In this document: positions 36,524 through 45,703 of the stretch, in pieces
How positions within the stretch are numbered: position 1 is the stretch's first letter
How the letters are laid out: each line of letters opens with the position of its first letter
Source of the DNA: Romboutsia weinsteinii
GTDB lineage: Bacteria; Bacillota; Clostridia; Peptostreptococcales; Peptostreptococcaceae
Direction: 5' to 3'
Assembly (NCBI RefSeq): GCF_002250835.2
Contig: NZ_NOJY02000006.1
Location: 91,875 to 155,874 of the forward strand
Length of the DNA: 64,000 nucleotides
Notes under the pieces: model-generated
What the model was told of the DNA's origin: nothing
What the model saw: the letters and a program-made list of their open reading frames with translations, nothing else
Database searches by the model: none
Position numbers and translations under genes: made by a program

Positions 36524-37783
36524 TTATTTTAATAATTGTTTCAATAAATCAAAGTATCCTGGAAAAGAAATATCAATACATTTTGTATCATCTAATTTAA
36601 CTTTATTCTCACAAATTAAATTAGCTATTGAGAATGCCATAGCTATTCTGTGATCTTTAAATGTTTCAATATAAGCACCATCTAACTTACTTTTACCAGT
36701 AATGACCATACCATCTTCTAGTTCTTCTATATTAGCTCCCATCTTCTTTAGATTGTCTACTACAGATTTAATTCGATTGCTTTCTTTTACTTTTAACTCT
36801 TTTGCATCTTTTATAATAGTAGTTCCTTCTGCTTGAGTAGCTAGTACAGCTATTATAGGTATCTCATCTATTAGTCTTGGTATTATTTCTTTGTCTATTG
36901 TAGTTGCAGTTAAATTTGCGCTATATTTTACTAATAAATCTCCTACTTTCTCTCCACTTACTAGTCTTTGATTTATTATTTCAATATTTCCATTCATGCT
37001 CTTTACTACATCTAGTATTCCTGTTCTCGTTTCATTTAATCCAACATTTTTTATAATTACTTCTGAACCTTTAGTAATAAGCGCTCCAACAATTATAAAT
37101 GCTGCTGAAGATATATCTCCTGGAACATATATATCTTGACTAAATAACTCTTCTACAGGATTTATTTTTATTTTTAAATCATCAACTTGTATATCTGCTC
37201 CAAAAGACTTAAGCATTATCTCTGTGTGATTTCTACTTTTTACCTTTTCATTAATTATTGATTTTCCATCTGCATATAAGCTAGCTAGTATTAATGCTGA
37301 TTTTACTTGAGCCGAAGCTACTTGCATCTTGTAATCTATATTGTGTAAATTCCCCCCATAGATTTTTATTGGAGTATAGTTTCCATCATCATTACCTTCT
37401 ATTTTGCACCCCATAAGTCTAAGCGGATCTACTACTCTTTTCATAGGTCTTTTTCCTATTGATTCATCTCCTATCAATGTTGCATCAAAGTTGTTACCTG
37501 CAAGTATACCCATTATAAGCCTTATAGTTGTACCTGAGTTTCCAACATCAAGTATATCTGTCGGAGCTTTTAGCCCCCTAAGTCCATTACCTTTTACAAA
37601 AACATCTTTTCCTACTATATCTATATCTACACCCATTTTTCTAAAACAAGAAATCGTACTTAAGCAATCTTCTCCCATTAAAAAGTTACTTATTTTATTG
37701 TTTCCCTTTGCTATTGACGAAAACATAATGGATCTATGTGATATTGATTTATCCCCTATAAGTTCAAAGCTCCCTCTAAGCAT
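36524..37783 (-). CDS. aroA: 3-phosphoshikimate 1-carboxyvinyltransferase (EPSP synthase)
   Basis: This protein has 419 residues. GDKSISHRSIMFSSIAKG near the N-terminus, LDVGNSGTTIRLIMG, IGDESIGKRPMKRVVDPL, VASAQVKSALILASLYA, RNHTEIMLKSFG and DHRIAMAFSI are EPSP synthase signatures. It joins shikimate-3-phosphate and PEP on the way to chorismate. The start codon has AGAGGTG upstream. It overlaps the aroB 3' end by 8 bp and is the last gene of an aroC-aroB-aroA operon. Confidence 0.96.
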   Translation of the reverse strand: MLRGSFELIGDKSISHRSIMFSSIAKGNNKISNFLMGEDCLSTISCFRKMGVDIDIVGKDVFVKGNGLRGLKAPTDILDVGNSGTTIRLIMGILAGNNFDATLIGDESIGKRPMKRVVDPLRLMGCKIEGNDDGNYTPIKIYGGNLHNIDYKMQVASAQVKSALILASLYADGKSIINEKVKSRNHTEIMLKSFGADIQVDDLKIKINPVEELFSQDIYVPGDISSAAFIIVGALITKGSEVIIKNVGLNETRTGILDVVKSMNGNIEIINQRLVSGEKVGDLLVKYSANLTATTIDKEIIPRLIDEIPIIAVLATQAEGTTIIKDAKELKVKESNRIKSVVDNLKKMGANIEELEDGMVITGKSKLDGAYIETFKDHRIAMAFSIANLICENKVKLDDTKCIDISFPGYFDLLKQLLK

Positions 37784-38879
37784 ATTTACACCTCTTTACT
37801 ATATCTAATATTATTTCTTCATCTATATTATTTACTACTTCAACCTTACCTTGTCCTACAGGTAAAACTAAGTGTATCTTTCCAAAGCTATTTTTCTTAT
37901 CACTCTTCATAATCTCTAGCACTTCTTTTTCATCTGCATCTTCAAATTCTATTGGAAGATTATATTTTTCACACACAGTTATAAATTTATCGTAATATCC
38001 CTGTTCAATTATATTTTGCTGTAGAGATAACCTAAACGCCATATTCATACCAATACTTACTGCATGACCATGACTTATTTTACATAACTTTTCTACTCCA
38101 TGACCAAATGTATGTCCAAAGTTTAGTATCTTTCTAAGCCCACCTTCTTTTTCATCTTCATCTACAACATAAGCTTTTATGCTTGCGCACTTCTTAACTA
38201 TATAGTATAAGCTTTCTGTTTTTCTTTCCATTATATCTTCACTATTTTCTATTAGATAGTCTAAAAATTCATAGTCATATATTAGGCTATACTTTATTAC
38301 TTCACTCATACCTGTTTCAAATTCTTCTATAGGTAAACTCTCTAAAGCTCCTACATTTATATATACAAGCTTTGGCTGATAAAAACTTCCTACTATATTT
38401 TTAAAATTCCCTATGCTTATCCCTGTTTTTCCACCTATTGACGAATCTACTTGTGCTAAAAGAGTAGTTGGAACTTGCACTATATCAACACCTCTCATGT
38501 ATGTAGACGCTACAAATCCTGCTAAATCTCCTACTACCCCTCCACCAAGAGCTATTATCACAGACTTTCTAGATAAATTTATTCTTATACAATAATTAAT
38601 TATTTCTTCATATACTCCTAGAGATTTCGAATCTTCTCCTGCAGGAATAATGTATTCATATATGGTTTTTACTTTTAATTTATCAATAAATTTATTAAGT
38701 TGATGGTTATATACATTTTGATCTGTTATTACCAGAACCGAATCGTATATTGAGTTAACATCTTTATCTTGTGTAGTATTTTCATTAGATTTACAATTTG
38801 CTAATATCATTGCTTCTTCAAAAAATTTGTAACTTCGGTCTATAGCTATATTGCAAACTTTATTTTCTATCTTTTCCAT
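37776..38879 (-). CDS. aroB: 3-dehydroquinate synthase
   Basis: This protein has 367 residues. The NAD-binding ALGGGVVGDLAGFVASTYMRG (spanning two motif halves), QVPTTLLAQVDSSIGGKTGIS, KNIVGSFYQPKLVYI, LNFGHTFGHGVEK and SHGHAVSIGM (zinc ligands) are present. It converts DAHP to 3-dehydroquinate. The first about 30 residues look less conserved. It overlaps aroC by 13 bp and aroA by 8 bp, so the three are translationally coupled. Confidence 0.96.
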   Translation of the reverse strand: MEKIENKVCNIAIDRSYKFFEEAMILANCKSNENTTQDKDVNSIYDSVLVITDQNVYNHQLNKFIDKLKVKTIYEYIIPAGEDSKSLGVYEEIINYCIRINLSRKSVIIALGGGVVGDLAGFVASTYMRGVDIVQVPTTLLAQVDSSIGGKTGISIGNFKNIVGSFYQPKLVYINVGALESLPIEEFETGMSEVIKYSLIYDYEFLDYLIENSEDIMERKTESLYYIVKKCASIKAYVVDEDEKEGGLRKILNFGHTFGHGVEKLCKISHGHAVSIGMNMAFRLSLQQNIIEQGYYDKFITVCEKYNLPIEFEDADEKEVLEIMKSDKKNSFGKIHLVLPVGQGKVEVVNNIDEEIILDIVKRCKYA

Positions 38880-40036
38880 CCACGATCACCTAGCCTTTTT
38901 AGATAAGATTCATAATTTGATTTTAAATCTTGTAAGTTATCTCCACCTATTTTTTCTAAGAAATATTTACAAATAACAAATGCTACTACATTTTCACAGA
39001 CTACACTACATGCTGGTACAGCACAGCAGTCAGATCTTTCTATACTTGCTTGATAAGGCTTTAGTGTATTTACATCTATTGAATTTAAAGGTTTATAAAG
39101 TGTTGGTATCGGCTTCATAGCACACCTTATTATTATTTCTTCCCCAGTAGTCATTCCACCTTCTATACCACCTAAGCGATTTGTAACTCTACGTATTCCT
39201 TTCTCATCATCATAACTTATCTCATCCATTACAGATGATCCACTAGTTTTTGCTACATCAAATCCAATTCCAATCTCTACACCTTTTATGGCCTGAGTAC
39301 CCATAAGGTGCATTGCAAGCTGTCCATCTATTTTTTTATCAAAGTGAGTGTATGAACCAAGCCCTGGTATAACATTTTTTACTCTTACTTCTACTACTCC
39401 ACCTATAGTGTCTCCATTAGCCCTAGTCTTATCTATTGTAGCTATTATTTGTTCTTCTAGGGTTTTATCTACACACCTTACTTCACTGCTATCCACATTG
39501 CTTTTTATGTAGTCAAAGTCATAATAATTAGTTTCTTTATGTTCTCCTATTTGAACTACATGAGATGTTAAGTCAATTTCAAAGTTTTTTAAGATTTGCT
39601 TACATATAGCACCTACTGCAACTCTACTTGCAGTTTCTCTTGCACTAGATCTCTCAAGTACATTTCTAGCATCTTCGAAATCGTACTTTAAGCACCCAAC
39701 TAAATCAGCATGTCCTGGTCTAACATTACTAACCTTTCTAGTTTCAAAGTCAGCATCTTCCATAGGGTTCATATATTTAGTCCAATTCTCATAATCTTTA
39801 TTTACTATTTCAATAGAAATAGGTGCTCCTAAGGTCTTTTTACCTCTTACCCCTCCTAATATATTTATCTTATCTTGCTCTATTTTCATTCTTCCACCAC
39901 GACCATATCCACTTTGGCGCTTTTTTAATTCCAAATTTATTTCCTCTATATTTAGTTCTATATTAGCTGGTACTCCGTCTAATATGGATATAAGACTTTT
40001 TCCATGCGATTCTCCACTTGTTAAATATCTAAGCAT
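38867..40036 (-). CDS. aroC: Chorismate synthase
   Basis: This protein has 389 residues. MLRYLTSGESHGKSLISILDGVPA, RRQSGYGRGGRM-type segment (KKRQSGYGRGGRMK), GKTLGAPI-like GKKTLGAPISIE, RPGHADLVGCLKYDFEDARNVLERSSARETA (in two pieces) and GGIEGGMTTGE are diagnostic. It uses reduced FMN to convert EPSP to chorismate. It leads the aro operon; no chorismate mutase or shikimate kinase gene lies next to it in the window. Confidence 0.97.
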   Translation of the reverse strand: MLRYLTSGESHGKSLISILDGVPANIELNIEEINLELKKRQSGYGRGGRMKIEQDKINILGGVRGKKTLGAPISIEIVNKDYENWTKYMNPMEDADFETRKVSNVRPGHADLVGCLKYDFEDARNVLERSSARETASRVAVGAICKQILKNFEIDLTSHVVQIGEHKETNYYDFDYIKSNVDSSEVRCVDKTLEEQIIATIDKTRANGDTIGGVVEVRVKNVIPGLGSYTHFDKKIDGQLAMHLMGTQAIKGVEIGIGFDVAKTSGSSVMDEISYDDEKGIRRVTNRLGGIEGGMTTGEEIIIRCAMKPIPTLYKPLNSIDVNTLKPYQASIERSDCCAVPACSVVCENVVAFVICKYFLEKIGGDNLQDLKSNYESYLKRLGDRGWKR

Positions 40037-40187
40037 GATTACCTCCTAATTTGTTATCTATTTCTACTCAAAATCTATATACATGTTATTATAGCCAATT
40101 TTCTTTGTTTATGGGAAATTTAAACAAAAGAAACGTTATTAACAACTAAAATAAATTTTATCTAACTATCAATACCTAAATAAGTAA

Positions 40188-40227
40188 AAAAGGAACCACC
40201 AAGTATTATACTTTAGTAATTCCTTTT
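40188..40227 (-). terminator. Terminator of the flavoprotein gene
   Basis: Outer arms AAAAGGAA/TTCCTTTT and inner arms AAGTAT/ATACTT form a hairpin with an internal loop, 13 bp after the stop on the minus strand. Confidence 0.7.
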
Positions 40228-40239
40228 CATATCATTATA

Positions 40240-40839
40240 TTAAATTGATTTTATATCTTTTATATAATTATCTATATTTTCATCAAGCATCTCTTTAAAT
40301 TCATTATTTTCATTGTATGATAAACTATCCGTGCTATTTAGCCTTAGATTATACTTTAATTTACTATTTATACTCTTAAAAAAGAAGTCCATAACAATAT
40401 CTCCACCCATGAACTGGCTTTCATATTGCGTACTACCACCAACAGCAATGTACATTCCGATTCGTTTCTTACTTCTATCTATAGATGATTTATTGAGAAT
40501 ATATTTACTCGCATAAATCGCTTGCGTTCTATCTACAACGGTCTTCATCTTTGCTGAGATACAATCAAAGTGAACAGGGCTTATAACTATGCACCCCTTT
40601 GACTTATCAAACATATCATACATAGGCTTCATATCATCATTATATTTACAGTATCCTGTTTTATCACAGAAGCCACATGCTATACAATACTCTATTTCCA
40701 TATCATAAATGTTAAATACTTTATTGGATATATTGTTTAAATCCAATGCATCTGATATATTGTTAGCGATGTTAAAACAACTCTGTCCTTTTCTAGGGCT
40801 TGCATTTATTATTAAAACTTCCGGATTTTCTGATTTCAT
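40240..40839 (-). CDS. NADPH-dependent FMN reductase / iron-sulfur flavoprotein family
   Basis: This 199-residue protein has a flavodoxin-like fold: LIINASPRKGQSCFNIANNI binds FMN phosphate, and VISPVHFDCISAKMKTVVDR forms the second FMN loop. A compact cysteine motif (YCIACGFCDKTGYC, CxxCxxCxxxxxC) is shared with iron-sulfur flavoproteins, so a cluster is possible. The substrate is unknown; relatives reduce quinones, nitro compounds or metals. It starts 9 bp after the SpoIIE-type phosphatase stop and probably shares its transcript. Confidence 0.85.
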   Translation of the reverse strand: MKSENPEVLIINASPRKGQSCFNIANNISDALDLNNISNKVFNIYDMEIEYCIACGFCDKTGYCKYNDDMKPMYDMFDKSKGCIVISPVHFDCISAKMKTVVDRTQAIYASKYILNKSSIDRSKKRIGMYIAVGGSTQYESQFMGGDIVMDFFFKSINSKLKYNLRLNSTDSLSYNENNEFKEMLDENIDNYIKDIKSI

Positions 40840-40848
40840 ATATGCTCC

Positions 40849-42612
40849 TTACTTATCCTTTAACATAACCACAAGTATATCATCATCGTAACTATCTATA
40901 TTTGCAAACTTCTTTAAGTTATCCTTTAGATTTTCTACTATCTTCTCTCTATCATATTCAAAGTTATTTTGTAAGAACTCTTGTAACCTTGAGATTCCAT
41001 ACTCTTCTTTTTGTACATTTTTTATTTCTAATACTCCATCAGTATACATACAAACCATAGGATAGTCAGCTATATCATGTATATTATTTACGTACTCTGC
41101 ATCTTCTAGTATTCCTAAGGGTATTCCTTTTACACATTTTAGATCTTGAACTGCTGAGCCATCTTTTCTAATCATTATAGGACTATAGTGACCTGCATTT
41201 GATACTGTAATAGTGTTATTTTTAGTATTTACCACACTTATTAAACAAGTTGTAAACACTCCCATTTTATCAAACTCATCATAAAGCATCTTATTTAAGT
41301 TTGTCATTATTTCTTCAGATGTTTTATATTGATGAGCAAGCACCTTAAATGCACCTTTTATCATGGCAACAACATAATTTGAAACTATACCATGTCCCAT
41401 TACGTCAGCTACTATATACACTATATTTTCTTCATCAACTCTCATAGCATAGTAGAAGTCCCCCCCTACTACTCTTGCTGGTCTATGGTAGAAGTACAAT
41501 TCTTTTTGCTCATTACAATCCATCTTACTTTCATCCATAATAAGCTTTTGCTGTTTATTTAAAATATTTAATTCATTTGCTAGTAATCTATGTTTTACCT
41601 CAACAGAGTTATATTCATACAGTTGCATACCTACAGAAACTTGTTTGGCTAATATGCTTAATATATTCAAATCATCCTCTGTGTAGTTTTCTCCGTTAAC
41701 ACATACAATAATTCCTATTATCTTATTCTTATCTTTAAGCTTATAGTAAATATAGCTATCTATATTTACCCCTGCTTCTATGTGGGCATTTATATTATTT
41801 TCATATCCACCCATATCTTCCTTCTCTATGATTTTACTCATGGCAGTATATGTATTGATATAATTTTTTTCACCATGATTATAAGAACTAAACATTCTAT
41901 TACTATTATCATTCTCATTTATCATTATTACAGCTTCTTTACTACTTGTAATACTGCAAGCTTGTTCACTTAGATGATCTAAGAATTCATTAATATTTTT
42001 ATTCATATAAAGTTTTTTTGTTGCTTCATTTATAGAACTTATTGATCCTCTTAATTTGTGTACTAATAAATTCATATTGTTATTTTTGGTTGTTATATCT
42101 ATCGATAAACTTATAAGAGATGCTACTGACGATATAAAATCTATGTCTGTTTCTGTTAGCTTATCCGTCTCCGTTAAAAAACAAGTCATAAATCCAACCA
42201 CTGTATTGTTAGTTATTAGTGGATATACAATACGTCCAACATATCCTTCTTCTGCTGCTAATTCACGCTCATCATCAGCTCTTTCATCTTCAAATATATT
42301 ATCTACATAAATTATTTTTTTTTCTTTAACCGCTTCATGTATATATTTGGGATATGTATTGAAGTCAATCTTAACCCCTCTAGGTTGCATTATAGGGAAT
42401 AACTGTGGTATAGCTTCTAAAGTCTCAGAACATACTAAATAGGCATATTGATAATTATTCTTATAAAATAAATTTACGCATGCCTTAGTTGGGTGAACTA
42501 CTTCAAGCATTTTTTCTATTATTTTATCTTTTATGCTGAAAAAGTCCGAGGACTCAGTTACCATGGTAGATATCTCTACTAAGTTACTCATTTTGTAGCT
42601 AGTATTGCCCAT
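40849..42612 (-). CDS. GAF-domain PP2C-type (SpoIIE-like) serine phosphatase
   Basis: This protein has 587 residues. Two GAF-type sensor regions (about 15-165 and 185-340) precede a SpoIIE/RsbU phosphatase domain (about 365-587) with the metal-binding motifs ARVVGGDFYYAMR, YIVADVMGHGIVSNY, SNAGHYSPIMI and YTDGVLEIKN. Such enzymes dephosphorylate anti-anti-sigma factors or act in stress and sporulation signalling. No transmembrane segments are present, so it differs from sporulation SpoIIE itself, which has ten. No anti-sigma or STAS gene is adjacent. A GGGGGGAGAAG ribosome site lies 8 bases before the ATG. Confidence 0.9.
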   Translation of the reverse strand: MGNTSYKMSNLVEISTMVTESSDFFSIKDKIIEKMLEVVHPTKACVNLFYKNNYQYAYLVCSETLEAIPQLFPIMQPRGVKIDFNTYPKYIHEAVKEKKIIYVDNIFEDERADDERELAAEEGYVGRIVYPLITNNTVVGFMTCFLTETDKLTETDIDFISSVASLISLSIDITTKNNNMNLLVHKLRGSISSINEATKKLYMNKNINEFLDHLSEQACSITSSKEAVIMINENDNSNRMFSSYNHGEKNYINTYTAMSKIIEKEDMGGYENNINAHIEAGVNIDSYIYYKLKDKNKIIGIIVCVNGENYTEDDLNILSILAKQVSVGMQLYEYNSVEVKHRLLANELNILNKQQKLIMDESKMDCNEQKELYFYHRPARVVGGDFYYAMRVDEENIVYIVADVMGHGIVSNYVVAMIKGAFKVLAHQYKTSEEIMTNLNKMLYDEFDKMGVFTTCLISVVNTKNNTITVSNAGHYSPIMIRKDGSAVQDLKCVKGIPLGILEDAEYVNNIHDIADYPMVCMYTDGVLEIKNVQKEEYGISRLQEFLQNNFEYDREKIVENLKDNLKKFANIDSYDDDILVVMLKDK

Positions 42613-42649
42613 ATGTCATCTTCTCCCCCCGTTAAAAATTATCTAGTTA

Positions 42650-43123
42650 TTATTTTATATTACTATATATGTCTTTTATAGTAAATATAAAAACCACTAT
42701 AAAGCTTACTATTATTATTACGTTAAATCGAGTTAAAATACCGATTATAAGCAATGATATTAGGGCATTTATTTTTGTTTTGTCACTTTCACTAACAAAA
42801 TTATCCGTAGTTATTTCTATATTGTTCTTTATATCATCAATCTTTTCTTTAATTTCTGATTCTAAATTTTTCTTATAAATTAAATATGTGAATTCTACTA
42901 AAAAAGTGCCTATACCTAGTATTATATTTATATTAAAAGCTATAATAAGTAACGAAAATCCAATAAATAATTTTAATACTTTAAAAAATAAACTATCTAT
43001 TTTTAATGTTATATTTCTGATTTCTTTTCCACCATTTCTTAAATCATAACCTCCAGATGACATTGATTTCATCTTAGTTTTTACCACTTCGCTATAGAAC
43101 AATTTAATAATTCCATTTATCAT
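42650..43123 (-). CDS. Hypothetical membrane protein
   Basis: This protein has 157 residues. An amphipathic start with a Ser-Ser-Gly-Gly stretch is followed by two closely spaced hydrophobic segments (about 49-85), a charged helix (YKKNLESEIKEKIDDIKNNI) and two more hydrophobic segments (about 118-152). It lies 37 bp before the PP2C phosphatase on the same strand, so it may be cotranscribed with it. I do not recognise the family. Confidence 0.55.
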   Translation of the reverse strand: MINGIIKLFYSEVVKTKMKSMSSGGYDLRNGGKEIRNITLKIDSLFFKVLKLFIGFSLLIIAFNINIILGIGTFLVEFTYLIYKKNLESEIKEKIDDIKNNIEITTDNFVSESDKTKINALISLLIIGILTRFNVIIIVSFIVVFIFTIKDIYSNIK

Positions 43124-43245
43124 TTCATCAACTCCAAATATATTTTACATTTATTTGTAATTTTTACAATTATAATATTTTTTATACTTGTCAATACTAA
43201 AAATGATGAAATTTTCTTATATTATCATAAAAGGAGTGTTTTACA

Positions 43246-43722
43246 TTGCTAATTGAACAACTTGACCTAGAAACACGCAGTAAAATTTACAGCTACACTA
43301 AAAAGGTTCTAAGAAAATACCAAAAAGGAATCACTACAGGAAAGTTAACGGCAGATAAATTCGCAGATAACATCTTATCTGATGACTCTATTAGTGATAT
43401 CTTAGATAATAAGCTTCTAGCTGATGAGGACTTTAAAGTGTCTTATATAAGTTATATAGATACCTTAATAGGAATTCAAAATGAAAGCCTGTCAAAATCA
43501 AAGAAAAAAAGAATTGATACTACTACTAATAATAAGCCAACAATACCACAAAAAATTCAGTTTAAAAATTTACTTGAGTCCAGTGGATATAATTTATTAA
43601 TACCTTATCAATATCTTACAGCTATAGACGTAGATAATATTACTCAGTATATAACTACAGGTTCTATAGACCTTGGTAACGAAAGAGTATATAACTACGT
43701 ACACAAAAATACATTACAGTAA
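43246..43722 (+). CDS. Hypothetical soluble protein with TTG start
   Basis: This protein has 158 residues from a TTG at 43246, placed 9 bases after AAAGGAG; no ATG near the start fits. The sequence is helical and charged: the N-terminal half (LDLETRSKIYSYTKKVLRKY) is basic and the middle has a low-complexity linker (KSKKKRIDTTTNNKPTIPQK). I see no known domain. It is a single-gene unit ending in a perfect palindromic terminator, convergent with the small gene at 43787-43957. Confidence 0.6.
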   Translation: MLIEQLDLETRSKIYSYTKKVLRKYQKGITTGKLTADKFADNILSDDSISDILDNKLLADEDFKVSYISYIDTLIGIQNESLSKSKKKRIDTTTNNKPTIPQKIQFKNLLESSGYNLLIPYQYLTAIDVDNITQYITTGSIDLGNERVYNYVHKNTLQ

Positions 43723-43750
43723 AATTACATAACTATAAAATTTTTTACAA

Positions 43751-43778
43751 AAAAAAGAAGTCAATTGACTTCTTTTTT
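43751..43778. terminator. Palindromic bidirectional terminator
   Basis: AAAAAAGAAGTC and GACTTCTTTTTT around AATT form a perfect palindrome between convergent genes. Confidence 0.9.
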
Positions 43779-43786
43779 TATTATTT

Positions 43787-43957
43787 CTATCCAAGTGCCT
43801 TTTCTAACTTTGATAAATATTGTATAGGGTAATATTTTAATAGTTCTCTAAATTGTTCAACTGATAACCCTTCTGTACTTGTATAGATTCTTATTTTTTC
43901 ATCTAAATCACTGTTTATAAATTTAGTTTTTATTTCTTCAAAATTTACTGTAGACAT
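43787..43957 (-). CDS. Small 56-residue protein of unknown function
   Basis: A complete short ORF runs from the ATG at 43957 to TAG at 43787, with a strong ribosome binding site (AAGGAGG, 6 bases away) and its own terminator just downstream. The product starts MSTVNFEEIKTKFINSDLDE and ends YLSKLEKALG; it is acidic and helical. The strong initiation signal, terminator and codon pattern support a real gene. I do not recognise it. It precedes a spore SASP gene on the same strand order, but with a separate terminator in between. Confidence 0.65.
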   Translation of the reverse strand: MSTVNFEEIKTKFINSDLDEKIRIYTSTEGLSVEQFRELLKYYPIQYLSKLEKALG

Positions 43958-44045
43958 AATAGTCCTCCTTTTATGTACTTATCTTCATTGTCTATTTTGT
44001 CCATTAATAAAAATTTTATTATCACTAACTTATAAAATGTAAAAA

Positions 44046-44067
44046 GCCTATCTAATTAAAGATAGGC
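44046..44067 (-). terminator. Terminator of the SASP gene
   Basis: GCCTATCT and AGATAGGC form an 8-bp stem with A/T tails on each side, about 43 bp after the SASP stop on the minus strand. Confidence 0.75.
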
Positions 44068-44109
44068 CTTTCACTGTATCTACTGTTATAAACATCTAAT
44101 TATTATTTA

Positions 44110-44325
44110 TTATTGTTGTTTTCCTGACATTTGTTGCTCAGCCATTTCAACTAGTTTCTTAGTCATGTATCCACCTACATAACCATTTTCTCTAGCTGTA
44201 AGATTACCTTTGTCAGCTTGTTGGTAATTGCTCATTCCAAGTTCATTAGCTATTTCTAATTTCATTTGGTTTAAAGCTTGTTTTGCTCCAGGTACTACTG
44301 TTTTGTTGTTATTGTTGTTTGCCAT
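44110..44325 (-). CDS. Alpha/beta-type small acid-soluble spore protein
   Basis: From the ATG at 44325 the protein has 71 residues; a longer frame starting at 44337 begins inside AAAGGATGG, which is the ribosome binding site. MANNNNNKTVVPGAKQALNQ is followed by KLEIANELGM, the site cut by the GPR germination protease, and by the conserved ENGYVGGYMTKKLVEMAEQ. These proteins coat spore DNA and shift it towards an A-like form, protecting against UV and heat. It shows that the organism forms endospores. Expression is expected from a forespore (sigma G) promoter. Confidence 0.95.
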   Translation of the reverse strand: MANNNNNKTVVPGAKQALNQMKLEIANELGMSNYQQADKGNLTARENGYVGGYMTKKLVEMAEQQMSGKQQ

Positions 44326-44438
44326 GTCGATTACCATCCTTTATAAGTAATTGTGTTGCTGATTATAGTATATGAACTTATATTTTTTTAATCCTAGGTA
44401 ATTTATTCCACATGGTTCCTTTTAAATCAATATTCTAT

Positions 44439-45665
44439 TTAACAGTTTTCACCAGCTAAATATGCAGTAGAAAATGCTATTTGAAGATTGAACCCTCCAG
44501 TATATGCATCTACATCTATTACTTCTCCAGCAAAAAATAATCCTTCTACTAACTTAGATTCCATTGTACTTGCATTTATTTCACTTACCTTAATTCCTCC
44601 AGAAGTAATTATCGCTTCTTCAATAGGTCTATATCTTTTCACTGTGAACGTAAAGTTCTTAAGCAAATTAACTAAATTCTTTCTTTGCTCTCTAGATATT
44701 TGATGAACTAAAGTCTCTCTTGGTATTTCGCTTAAATCTAAAATAACAGGTATAAGCTTTTGAGGTAATAAATCATCTAGTGCTTTTTCAAACTTCTTAT
44801 TTGTATATTTTTGAAAATCTTTTTGAACTCTTTTATCTAGTTTTTCTTCATCTAAAGCAGGTTTTAAATCTACTACAATCTTATAATTCTCCTTTGTAGT
44901 ATCCTTCATTCTACAACTTGCAGATTTAATTATTGGACCATCTAATCCATACTTAGTAAATTCCATTTCACCAAAATCATCATAGACTTTTTTGTTTTTA
45001 CTGTTTAATACAGATATAGAAACATTTCTTAGTGATAGTTTTTCTAAGTCCCTAACAAAGTCTTCTTGCACTTCTATACCTATTAGAGATGGTTTTATAT
45101 CTGTTACTGTATGTCCAAGCTCTTTTGCAAACTTGTATCCATCTCCTGTAGAACCCGTAAGAGGATAGCTAAGCCCTCCCGTTGCTACTATTACAGAGTC
45201 ACATTTTATTTCCTTTTTATCTGATAAAATTACTTTTTCTATTTTATTATTTTTAGCCACTATTTTTTCTACTTTTGTGTTTAACATTATCTTTACTTTT
45301 TTATTCTTAATTTGTTTCTCTAATGCATTTGCAATATCATGCGCCTTATCACTTTCAGGGAAAACTCTCTTCCCTCTTTCTGTCTTGGTTTTTACACCTA
45401 ATTTATTAAACATATCTATAACATCAGTATTTGTAAAAGTATAAAATGCGCTATATAAGAATTTACCATTCTTAGGTACATTTTCTATTAATTCCTCTAT
45501 TTCACAGTCGCTAGTAATGTTACATCTACCTTTTCCAGTTATTAAGATTTTTCTTCCTACTCTGTGTTGCTTCTCAAGAAGAGTTACATCAAAACCTCTA
45601 TCTGCTGCTACAGATGCAGCCATCATGCCTGCTGCTCCTGCTCCTATTATTACTACTTTTTTCAA
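44439..45665 (-). CDS. NAD(P)/FAD-dependent oxidoreductase, HI0933/BaiN family
   Basis: This protein has 408 residues. The N-terminal dinucleotide-binding motif VVIIGAGAAGMMAASVAADRG, GKGRCNITSDCE, TGGLSYPLTGSTGDGYKFA and the C-terminal TSGGIKVSEINASTMESKLV with AGEVIDVDAYTGGFNLQIAFS (in pieces) mark the HI0933/YhiN family. Some members (BaiN) reduce bile-acid intermediates in gut clostridia, but most are uncharacterised, so a bile-acid role should not be assumed. It starts 38 bp after the PAP2 phosphatase stop. Confidence 0.88.
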   Translation of the reverse strand: MKKVVIIGAGAAGMMAASVAADRGFDVTLLEKQHRVGRKILITGKGRCNITSDCEIEELIENVPKNGKFLYSAFYTFTNTDVIDMFNKLGVKTKTERGKRVFPESDKAHDIANALEKQIKNKKVKIMLNTKVEKIVAKNNKIEKVILSDKKEIKCDSVIVATGGLSYPLTGSTGDGYKFAKELGHTVTDIKPSLIGIEVQEDFVRDLEKLSLRNVSISVLNSKNKKVYDDFGEMEFTKYGLDGPIIKSASCRMKDTTKENYKIVVDLKPALDEEKLDKRVQKDFQKYTNKKFEKALDDLLPQKLIPVILDLSEIPRETLVHQISREQRKNLVNLLKNFTFTVKRYRPIEEAIITSGGIKVSEINASTMESKLVEGLFFAGEVIDVDAYTGGFNLQIAFSTAYLAGENC

Positions 45666-45703
45666 ATAATCACCCTTCCAAGTAAATCTATTTTTATTAA
45701 TAA

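Noticed and set aside
44439..45665. Bile-acid metabolism gene
   Set aside because: The protein belongs to the family that includes BaiN, but no other bai-type gene is nearby and most members are uncharacterised.
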